Shown: in pieces, positions 1 to 4,929 of the stretch
Layout of the letters: each line of letters begins with the position of its first letter
Position numbering within the stretch: the first letter of the stretch is position 1
From: Chloroflexi bacterium UBA4733
GTDB lineage: Bacteria > Chloroflexota > UBA4733
Direction of reading: 5' to 3'
Length of the DNA stretch: 16,616 nucleotides
Assembly: GCA_002404055.1 (NCBI GenBank)
Contig: DHIZ01000351.1
Coordinates: forward strand, 1 to 16,616
Position numbers and translations under genes: made by a program
The notes under the pieces: generated by a model
Database searches by the model: none
What the model was told of the DNA's origin: nothing
Seen by the model: the letters and a program-made list of their open reading frames with translations, nothing else

Positions 1-579
1 GTGCGCGTCAGCGGTGAGGTCGGCAGCGTCACCGGGGTGGTGAAAGACACCGCCGGCAAGCCGGTGGCGCAGGCGTTCGTGACGATTGAGGGCGGCAAGG
101 TCCACACCGGGCTGCTGACCGATGCCAACGGGGCCTTCAAAGCCAGTGATATCGCCGCCTTCCGGTCGGTAGAGGTTAAAGCGTACAAGGCGGGCTACCT
201 CTATGTGCAGAGTAATGCGCCAGTGACCAAGGGCGGCAGCGCCAGCGTGGTCATCACGATGCCGCCGGAGAGCAACCCGCCGGCTTCGCCCAAAGTGAGC
301 AACACAACGGTCTCGGCAGGACCACTGGCCGGAACGGCGTCGGCCCACTTCACGATGACCGCTACCCAGAAAGACAACCGGCTCGCTCCGGATCAGATCT
401 GGGCCCTCAGTCCCGAAGCCGGCGTGGCCTATGTCCTGCGCGGCGGCGCCAACACCGCCTTCGCCTTCGACCAGACCTTGCCCGGCCTGAAGGCCGGAAA
501 GTATACGTGGTACTTTTTTGCCACGACGCACGAGTGTGATATGAGCAACGTCGTGCAGCAGCAGATGACGGTGCAGTGA
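1..579 (+). CDS. Carboxypeptidase-regulatory-like domain protein, C-terminal part (5' end probably outside window)
   Basis: The frame is open from the first base of the window. The GTG at position 1 is therefore not trustworthy as a start, and the gene may begin upstream. Residues about 8-85 read as a carboxypeptidase regulatory-like (transthyretin-like, beta-sandwich) domain: a GVVKDTAGKPVAQAFVTI strand-turn-strand, then TDANGAF and a VEVKAYKAGY strand. Such domains usually act as carbohydrate- or protein-binding modules on exported proteins. A proline/serine linker near residues 88-100 leads to a second all-beta, Ig-like segment. No catalytic residues are visible. The last codons overlap the GTG of the next gene (GTGA), so the two are probably co-translated, which suggests a periplasmic or cell-surface accessory to the haem protein downstream. 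I do not recognise the specific family. Confidence 0.7.
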   Translation: MRVSGEVGSVTGVVKDTAGKPVAQAFVTIEGGKVHTGLLTDANGAFKASDIAAFRSVEVKAYKAGYLYVQSNAPVTKGGSASVVITMPPESNPPASPKVSNTTVSAGPLAGTASAHFTMTATQKDNRLAPDQIWALSPEAGVAYVLRGGANTAFAFDQTLPGLKAGKYTWYFFATTHECDMSNVVQQQMTVQ

Positions 580-1244
580 GGCCGAGCAGACCCCGCCTCG
601 CGCTTATCGGCGGGGCAGTAGGCGTGCTGATCGCTGTGGGACTCCTGGGCATGCTCCGCCAGCGCGACAGCGCCTCGGCCGCCGCCGCGGCGGCGTTGCT
701 GATAGCCGCGCCGTTGCCCGCTACCGTAGGCGTGGCGCCCACGACAGCGGAGGTCGTGAGCGCCTGGCAGCAGGCAGGGCCCCTGAACGTCCCACTGGCA
801 GGCGGCGTGGCAACGAGCATTCAAGTCAGCGCCGTTTACTCGGCGCAGGCAGTCTACTTTCGCCTCCATTGGCCTGAGGCCTTGAACAATGTGCCGGCGC
901 CGACAGTGCAACAGCAACAGGCGACGGTGACGTGGAAGCGGAATGAAGCTATCGGCGGCTGCGCCGTGGTTTGCCATGTCAGCTTCTCAGCGGGCCGCTG
1001 GATCGACAATATGCAGGTGGTGGCGCCGGACGTGACGGCGGCGCCCTTCACGGTGATCCTGGATCAATGGCAAGACGGCTGGTGGACGCTCGGCTATTCG
1101 CGGCCGCTGGTCACTCCCGACGTCGAAGACATTCAGTTCAGTGACCTGCGACGCGCCTACCCGTTCGGCCTCGATATCGCCGAGGGAGCCGGCTCCAGCC
1201 ATACGCACGGAGAAGCGTTGACGTTGCGCTTCGCGGCGGGGTAA
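576..1244 (+). CDS. Membrane-anchored haem-binding protein, ethylbenzene dehydrogenase gamma / cytochrome c-552 type
   Basis: Starts at GTG 576, overlapping the upstream stop as GTGA; 222 aa. Residues about 8-27 are hydrophobic after two arginines (PSRPRLALIGGAVGVLIAV), giving a signal anchor or uncleaved signal peptide. The rest resembles the EB_dh haem-binding domain of respiratory molybdoenzyme gamma subunits and related cytochromes: a W..A.PLNVPL opening, an alternating VYFRLHWPE strand, a cysteine-haem box CAVVCH at 129-134, and the DGWWTLGYSRPL strand near 167-178 that is typical of the family. A c-type haem would be attached outside the membrane and the protein would shuttle electrons. 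The haem box has three residues between the cysteines rather than two. No molybdoenzyme catalytic subunit lies in the window; it may be upstream. Family assignment is good, electron partner unknown. Confidence 0.75.
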   Translation: MRPSRPRLALIGGAVGVLIAVGLLGMLRQRDSASAAAAAALLIAAPLPATVGVAPTTAEVVSAWQQAGPLNVPLAGGVATSIQVSAVYSAQAVYFRLHWPEALNNVPAPTVQQQQATVTWKRNEAIGGCAVVCHVSFSAGRWIDNMQVVAPDVTAAPFTVILDQWQDGWWTLGYSRPLVTPDVEDIQFSDLRRAYPFGLDIAEGAGSSHTHGEALTLRFAAG

Positions 1245-1269
1245 GAGCGGCCGTCTCAGGCCCGCCGCG
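1232..1269. terminator. Inverted repeat spanning two convergent stop codons (possible bidirectional terminator)
   Basis: CGCGGCGGG at 1232-1240 and CCCGCCGCG at 1261-1269 are a perfect 9-bp inverted repeat with a 20-base loop. The arms lie in the last codons of the two convergent genes and the loop contains both stops (1242-1244 on +, 1256-1258 on -). There is no clear U-tract on either side, so intrinsic termination is inferred from position and symmetry only. Confidence 0.35.
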
Positions 1270-1492
1270 CCATACTTCGCCGCTCCAGTTCCTCGCGTAT
1301 CGCACTGAGGAGTTGCGCATCGTCCGGTTGCAGGCCGTGTTGCGCGGCGTGCTCCTGGATCAGTTGCTGCAGCGCCGGTGACGGCGTGGCTCCGTCGGCG
1401 CCAAAAGCGCCCTCCAGGTCACTCTTGTTCTGTTGGTCGACAAATGTATCCACGATCATCCGCGCCGCCTGCGCTACAGTCTCGCCAGCCAT
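1256..1492 (-). CDS. Small helical protein of unknown function (78 aa)
   Basis: ATG start at 1492, preceded six bases upstream by a strong Shine-Dalgarno (GGAGGA on the minus strand), which is why I treat it as real. The sequence is hydrophilic, rich in Ala/Gln/Leu/Glu and probably mostly alpha-helical. It has an N-terminal amphipathic helix (VAQAARMIVDTFVDQQ, residues 6-21), a Gly/Pro linker, and a second helical half ending in IREELERRSMARRA. No membrane segment, signal peptide or metal motif is visible. It lies about 100 bases past the read-through end of the Lrp/AsnC-like gene on the same strand and converges with the haem-protein gene. I do not recognise the family and assign no function. 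Confidence 0.6.
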   Translation of the reverse strand: MAGETVAQAARMIVDTFVDQQNKSDLEGAFGADGATPSPALQQLIQEHAAQHGLQPDDAQLLSAIREELERRSMARRA

Positions 1493-1594
1493 CCTGTCCT
1501 CCGTCCTGCACTATTGCGTGCCGTTCAGCGCGAGAGATGTCGCAAGTTGCACGCCAGTATGGCTGCAGCCTAATCCAGGTTGATGCGGGGCCGC

Positions 1595-1855
1595 CTACAC
1601 TGGGCGGAAGACCTCCAGGCAGGAGATCAAGCGGCGGACGCCAACGGCGCCCGCAATCCCTTCCGTCAGTCAAGTGGCCAGGGCCTCTAACGTGGGGCTT
1701 TCCACCTCCAGGATGAGGTCGTAGGGACCGGTGCAGGCGTGAACGGCGACAATCTTGGAGTCGGCCAGTTCCATCTGGTCGAGCTCCTCTTTTAGATCGC
1801 GGACGCGGGCCGGTTCCGCCTCCACCAGCACAAACGCTTTGATGCCTGACGCCAT
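1595..1855 (-). pseudogene. Stand-alone Lrp/AsnC ligand-binding (RAM) domain protein interrupted by in-frame TGA
   Basis: ATG at 1855 with AGGA about 9 bases upstream. The first 61 codons encode the front of a RAM (regulation of amino-acid metabolism) domain: AFVLVEAEPARV, then the conserved TGPYDLILEVESP near residues 42-54. The domain has no DNA-binding helix-turn-helix. Translation stops at TGA (1670-1672). The same frame continues for 24 sense codons to TAG at 1595-1597 and reads as the missing end of the domain (GIAGAVGVRRLISCLE). The full length would be about 86 residues, normal for stand-alone RAM proteins, which bind small ligands such as amino acids as oligomers. Either this is a nonsense mutation or sequencing error, or a shortened 61-aa protein is made. 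Neighbouring genes use TGA as a normal stop. Confidence 0.75.
1636..1652 (-). other. Small hairpin just after the in-frame TGA
   Basis: On the minus strand GGGCGCC-GTT-GGCGTCC forms a 7-bp stem with one G-U pair and a 3-base loop, beginning roughly 20 bases past the in-frame TGA of the RAM gene. It could be chance in GC-rich sequence. I record it because a downstream hairpin is what a recoding claim would need. It does not resemble the bacterial SECIS elements I know. Confidence 0.2.
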
Positions 1856-1875
1856 AGGAGAAGTCCTTTCTGTGC

Positions 1876-1892
1876 GGGAGCGCTTCGCTCCC
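1876..1892. other. Perfect hairpin 1 between radical SAM and RAM genes
   Basis: GGGAGCG-CTT-CGCTCCC is a perfect 7-bp stem with a 3-base loop, about 20 bases upstream of the RAM-gene start and downstream of the radical SAM stop (both on the minus strand). There is no U-tract, so it may stabilise or attenuate the transcript rather than terminate it. Confidence 0.4.
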
Positions 1893-1899
1893 CTAGCGG

Positions 1900-1916
1900 G
1901 GTCCCCAACGGGGACC
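1900..1916. other. Perfect hairpin 2 between radical SAM and RAM genes
   Basis: GGTCCCC-AAC-GGGGACC is a second perfect 7-bp stem with a 3-base loop, 7 bases from hairpin 1 and 11 bases past the radical SAM stop codon. Two such hairpins in a 72-base gap suggest an mRNA processing or partial termination point. No U-tract follows. Confidence 0.4.
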
Positions 1917-1927
1917 AGATCTTAGCC

Positions 1928-2758
1928 TCAAGTGAAGGTGCAGCGCGGCTTGCTGGCGCGGTCGGGATCGGCCAGCAGCTCGTAGACGCGATCCAGCGAC
2001 GTCTTTAGCGGCAGAGGCGACCTGGCGATGAGCATGTCGCGATCAGTCGAGAGCGGGTGCCAGTAGACGCCGTCCACGTTGACGGTGAGTTCCGGCACGA
2101 GGTCGTCGATACCGAGGTCAATGCCCTCCTTGGAGAAGCCGCGCTTGGCCAGCGGCCGGATGAAATGGTCGTCGGGACCGATGCCAAGGTTGTCCAAGAA
2201 TGAGCGCAAGGCTGCCATGTGAGCGGTATTGGCGGGCGTCTCCGTGGTGCCGATGCGCACGCGATAGCCGCGACCCAGCAGCCGTTGCAGCCCGGCGATG
2301 GTGCGGACCCACGTGCCCCGGCCGCGGTACACGTCGTGCGTTTCCGGGTTGGGACCATCGAGGCTGACCTGGATGATCAGGCGCTCGTTGCGAACGGCGT
2401 CCAGCTTGTCGAGCTGTTTGTCGTGCAACAGGGTGGCGTTGGTGAGGACGGTAGTCGGCAACCGCGACGAACTGTAAGCGAGCGTTTCGTAGATGTCGGG
2501 CAAGAGGAACGGTTCGCCACCGGTCAGGAAGAGGTGGCTGAAGTCGAGGGCGGCTGCTTCGTCGACCAGTTGCCGAATCAGCGGCGCGGCCAGCGCGCGA
2601 CGCGGTACGTTGGGGCCGGAGCGCGCCACGCAGTACTTGCAGGTGAGGTTGCAGTCGTAGTTGGTATAGAGCCACAGCTTCCAGGAGGTAGTCGGGGCGG
2701 GGGGAGTCACCGTCGCCGCGCGTTCGAGGGTGGCGATACTCACAGTGTACTTCTCCAA
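1928..2758 (-). CDS. Radical SAM protein, short, without a SPASM cysteine cluster
   Basis: Numbered from TTG 2758 (276 aa). Residues 36-43 are CNLTCKYC, the CxxxCxxC that binds the radical-SAM [4Fe-4S] cluster. Residues 80-84 are GGEPF, which contacts SAM. Later come LTNATLL and VSLDGPNPETHD, typical of SPASM/PqqE-like radical SAM enzymes. The C-terminus ends shortly after a single late cysteine (KPRCTFT), so the auxiliary-cluster SPASM domain is absent or reduced. The better start may be GTG 2743, which has GGAG 9 bases upstream and gives 271 aa. The gene follows the DUF2064 gene by 58 bases (measured from TTG 2758) on the same strand. Substrate unknown. It is not obviously the arsenosugar enzyme ArsS, whose usual C-terminal domain I do not see. 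Confidence 0.85.
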   Translation of the reverse strand: MEKYTVSIATLERAATVTPPAPTTSWKLWLYTNYDCNLTCKYCVARSGPNVPRRALAAPLIRQLVDEAAALDFSHLFLTGGEPFLLPDIYETLAYSSSRLPTTVLTNATLLHDKQLDKLDAVRNERLIIQVSLDGPNPETHDVYRGRGTWVRTIAGLQRLLGRGYRVRIGTTETPANTAHMAALRSFLDNLGIGPDDHFIRPLAKRGFSKEGIDLGIDDLVPELTVNVDGVYWHPLSTDRDMLIARSPLPLKTSLDRVYELLADPDRASKPRCTFT

Positions 2759-2816
2759 TCACCCAGCGTGTGGGGCCACCAGGCGGGCAGGCGGCCAAGC
2801 GCCGACCCTGGTATCG

Positions 2817-3518
2817 TCACCGAAGTGTAACCCGTATTTCTAACGCGCTGCTTACCGACAGGAGTGTACGGGTGTGCGGCAATCCATCGGCGTTGCTTTC
2901 AAGCCATTCCCGCAGCGCCGCCAGTCCCGCCAGATCATCGACGTCGAAAGTGGGCGGCAGCAGCGCCGTGCTAAGACCGAGGTGGTCGGCCAGCGCCAAC
3001 GTCTCTGCCAGCACGCTGGGGGTGCTCATGGTGATACCGCTGAAGACATCGTGCGCTGCCCGCATGCCGACGAGGTAATAGCCGCCGTCGTCGCAGGGTC
3101 CGAGCACCAAGTCGTGCTGGTCAAGCAAGGCAAAGCCCTTGGCAATCCACTCCAGCGGTACATGAGGGGAGTCGGTGCTCATAATGATGACCCGCTCATA
3201 CGACCGGCCCAGCACCCGGAAGCCGTTGAGCAATCGCTCGTTCAGCGTCGTTCCCTCCTGAGGGGAGGTCGCCTGGCCGTTTGCCAGCCAGGCGGCGAAG
3301 AAATCTTCGACCGGGGTATACAGCCAGCACACGCGCCAGGGTCCGGCGGCGAGGCGTTCCGCCAGGTCGCGCAGGAAGGCGCAGTAGAGCGCGTAGACGG
3401 GTGCATTGCCCAGCGTCACCGCCAGGCGCGTCTTGACGGCGCCGAGGCGAGGGTAGCGGGCGACGAGCGCCAGCACGTTGCCGTCAGGCGCCACGGCTAT
3501 AGCGCCAGATCGTACCAA
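2817..3518 (-). CDS. DUF2064 / TIGR04282-type (rSAM-associated transferase 1) GT-A-fold protein
   Basis: The protein has the GT-A-like nucleotidyl/glycosyltransferase fold of the DUF2064 group: ARYPRLGAVKTRLA (residues 20-33), the equivalent of the nucleotide-binding PxxGxVKTRL; MSTDSPHVP (113-121), with an acidic metal-binding position; and GPCDDGGYYLVGM (140-152). Members with this model are linked to radical SAM clusters, including arsenosugar biosynthesis, and a radical SAM gene lies directly downstream. The longest frame begins at TTG 3518 inside the glycosyltransferase gene. GTG 3494 or GTG 3476, overlapping or just after that gene's stop, would place the start nearer the conserved core, as in relatives. 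Expected to be a cytoplasmic transferase; donor and acceptor unknown. Confidence 0.8.
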   Translation of the reverse strand: MVRSGAIAVAPDGNVLALVARYPRLGAVKTRLAVTLGNAPVYALYCAFLRDLAERLAAGPWRVCWLYTPVEDFFAAWLANGQATSPQEGTTLNERLLNGFRVLGRSYERVIIMSTDSPHVPLEWIAKGFALLDQHDLVLGPCDDGGYYLVGMRAAHDVFSGITMSTPSVLAETLALADHLGLSTALLPPTFDVDDLAGLAALREWLESNADGLPHTRTLLSVSSALEIRVTLR

Positions 3519-4167
3519 GCATGGCCGTGCCAGCGTTGACGCTGCCGCGCAACGTACCGCCGACTTTGGAGACGCCGATGCGGGCGTGGTAGGTGATCGG
3601 CACTTCGACGATGCGGTAGTGGCGACGGGCAGCTTTGACCACCATCTCGACGGGCCAGCCGTAGGTCGGGTGCTGCATATCGAGCGCCAGCAGGTGGGTA
3701 CGGCGGATGGCCCGGAAGGAGCCGATGTCGCTCAAGCGGACGCCATAGAGCAGCCGGATCAGCAGTGTGGCGACGCGGTTGCCGGCGCGCTGATGGGCCG
3801 GCAAGGCGCCCCGTTCCAAGTGGCCCTGGAGGCGGGAGCCGAGTACCAGATCGGCACGGCCATCCAGCAGCGGCGCCAGGATTCGTGGCAGGTCGCGCGG
3901 ATCATCGGAGCGGTCGCCATCGAGATAGACCAGGATGTCGTGGCCCTCGCCGGCCAGCAGGCCGGCCCGGCAGGCGTTGCCGTAGCCCGGCTGTTCCTCG
4001 CGCACAACAGTGGCGCCCAGGCCGTGCGCCACGTCGCCGGTGCCGTCGCTAGAGGCGTTATCGACAACGATCACGGTGTCGACCACCGCTGGCGGCACGG
4101 CGCGCAGCACTTCGCCGATGGCCAGGGCCTCGTTATGCGCCGGGATGATCAAGGCGATGCGCGGCAA
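3484..4167 (-). CDS. Family 2 glycosyltransferase, dolichyl-phosphate mannosyltransferase-like
   Basis: 227 aa from TTG 4167, which has AAGG 7 bases upstream. Canonical GT2 features in order are IALIIPAHNEA (4-14), VDNASSDGT (35-43), the metal-binding DGD at 83-85 within YLDGDRSDDP, GSR near 110, and a basic C-terminal catalytic half with SDIGSFRAIRR and YGWPVEMVVKAARR, then the VPITYHARIGVSK tail of DPM1-like enzymes. There are no transmembrane helices, so it should transfer a sugar from a nucleotide or polyprenyl-phosphate donor as a soluble or peripheral enzyme. It is the first gene of the minus-strand group and overlaps the longest form of the DUF2064 gene by 35 bases. The specific sugar and acceptor cannot be read from sequence. 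Confidence 0.88.
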   Translation of the reverse strand: MPRIALIIPAHNEALAIGEVLRAVPPAVVDTVIVVDNASSDGTGDVAHGLGATVVREEQPGYGNACRAGLLAGEGHDILVYLDGDRSDDPRDLPRILAPLLDGRADLVLGSRLQGHLERGALPAHQRAGNRVATLLIRLLYGVRLSDIGSFRAIRRTHLLALDMQHPTYGWPVEMVVKAARRHYRIVEVPITYHARIGVSKVGGTLRGSVNAGTAMLGTIWRYSRGA

Positions 4168-4480
4168 GGCTCAACCTTCTTCAGACATCGCGTGTTGCAA
4201 CAACCGCCAGCTCGCGGTGGGACCAGCGGTTGCCAGTATAGCGCAAACGGGTAGTGATGCGGCAGGCCGGGACAATCTACCTTAAACGAAAGCGTCGGGG
4301 AGCAGGTAACTATCCTGCAACAGGCGGTTCATTGCCTGACTGAGCGGCAAGTAACCCATCTCCGCCTGCCGGCTCGCACCATTACCATTGCGCGCTAATA
4401 CTGCCATTCTATAATGGGGTGGAACGGGGACAAAGGCTCCCATCTCGATGGCCCTCAACAGGCAGCCAGGGGGAAGTGCA
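4168..4480. other. Divergent intergenic region between glycosyltransferase and MNT genes
   Basis: No protein-coding gene is supported in these 313 bases. On the minus strand a TATACT box (plus coordinates 4235-4240) sits about 70 bases upstream of the glycosyltransferase start, without a convincing -35. Between it and the start lie a 10-bp palindrome TGTTGCAACA (4193-4202) and a short inverted repeat ACCGC/GCGGT (4203-4218), a possible operator. On the plus strand a TATAAT promoter is listed separately. The rest shows nothing recognisable. Confidence 0.5.
4388..4415 (+). promoter_or_regulatory. Candidate sigma-70-type promoter for the MNT gene
   Basis: Perfect -10 TATAAT at 4410-4415 with a weak -35 TTGCGC at 4388-4393 and a 16-base spacer. 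Transcription would begin near 4422, about 60 bases before the preferred GTG start of the nucleotidyltransferase. It stands out in GC-rich sequence, but the -35 matches consensus at only the first three bases. Confidence 0.45.
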
Positions 4481-4768
4481 GTGGATCCTGAACGGTACCT
4501 ACAGCAGCGCGAAATCATACGCCAAACGGCAACGCGGCATGGCGCCACCCGTATCCGCTTGTTCGGTTCCGTTGCGCGCGGCGATGCCGGACCGAACAGC
4601 GATATCGACGTACTCGTAGACCTGGCGACCGGGCGTGGTCTGCTCGACATAATCGCGATCAAGCAAGACCTGGAGGACCAACTCGGCTGTGGCGTTGACG
4701 TGCTGACCGAACATAGCCTCAGCCCGTACCTGCGTGACGCGGTACTGCGTGAAGCCGTGAGTCTGTGA
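4481..4768 (+). CDS. MNT-domain minimal nucleotidyltransferase (MntA-type antitoxin of HEPN/MNT module)
   Basis: 95 aa from GTG 4481, preceded by a purine-rich AGGGGGA. An alternative ATG at 4448 gives 106 aa but has a poorer ribosome site. The nucleotidyltransferase signature is intact: RLFGSVARGDAGPNSDIDVL, with G29-S30 and the two metal-binding aspartates D41 and D43 (GTG numbering). In type VII HEPN/MNT toxin-antitoxin modules such proteins neutralise the HEPN RNase by adding AMP to a tyrosine near its active site. The stop TGA overlaps a GTG (GTGA at 4765-4768) that opens the normal partner frame, but that partner is broken here, leaving this an orphan. The gene runs opposite to both neighbouring operons. 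Confidence 0.85.
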   Translation: MDPERYLQQREIIRQTATRHGATRIRLFGSVARGDAGPNSDIDVLVDLATGRGLLDIIAIKQDLEDQLGCGVDVLTEHSLSPYLRDAVLREAVSL

Positions 4769-4836
4769 CACGAGACACGGTGTACCTGCGTCACATTCTT
4801 GATCCGATCTTGGGGATGTTAGCCATGGCCATGTAA
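4765..4836 (+). pseudogene. N-terminal remnant of a DUF86-type HEPN toxin
   Basis: A GTG at 4765 overlaps the MNT stop. The frame then reads TRDTVYLRHILDPI, which matches the characteristic opening of DUF86 HEPN RNases (RD..YL.HIL.AI). It departs from the family after about 15 residues and stops at TAA 4834-4836, 23 codons in all. The catalytic RxxxxH motif, which lies near the end of a ~110-residue protein, is missing. I found no continuation in the following ~90 bases before the convergent helicase gene. The most likely history is a deletion or insertion that joined the toxin start to unrelated sequence. Confidence 0.65.
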
Positions 4837-4882
4837 AAGTACGCACTAGTGGCAAGGACTGGTGATGGCAAAAGTGCAGCTA

Positions 4883-4897
4883 ATCGAGCTACTCGAT
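4883..4897 (-). terminator. Weak candidate terminator after the helicase gene
   Basis: ATCGAG-CTA-CTCGAT is a perfect 6-bp hairpin with a 3-base loop, 32 bases beyond the helicase stop on the minus strand. A short T-run (CTTTTG) follows about 8 bases later. The spacing is longer than for a classic intrinsic terminator, so this is tentative. Confidence 0.3.
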
Positions 4898-4929
4898 GGA
4901 CAGGCACCATGCGATGCATTACATTATCC

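Noticed and set aside
1670..1672. Selenocysteine or Trp reading of the in-frame TGA in the RAM gene
   Set aside because: RAM domains do not use catalytic Sec, the downstream hairpin is unlike known bacterial SECIS elements, and neighbouring genes stop at TGA. Nonsense mutation or sequencing error is simpler.
2219..2830. Long plus-strand open frame opposite the radical SAM gene
   Set aside because: It is the antisense shadow of a gene with clear radical SAM motifs. Composition is Arg/Gly/Gln-rich with no recognisable domain, as is usual for GC-rich antisense frames.
3478..4254. 258-codon plus-strand frame opposite the glycosyltransferase
   Set aside because: Antisense to a well-matched GT2 gene. 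The translated sequence is low-complexity and unlike any family I know.
4837..4929. Possible continuation of the HEPN toxin by frameshift
   Set aside because: Reading the following bases in the other frames gave no DUF86-like residues and no RxxxxH motif before the convergent helicase gene.
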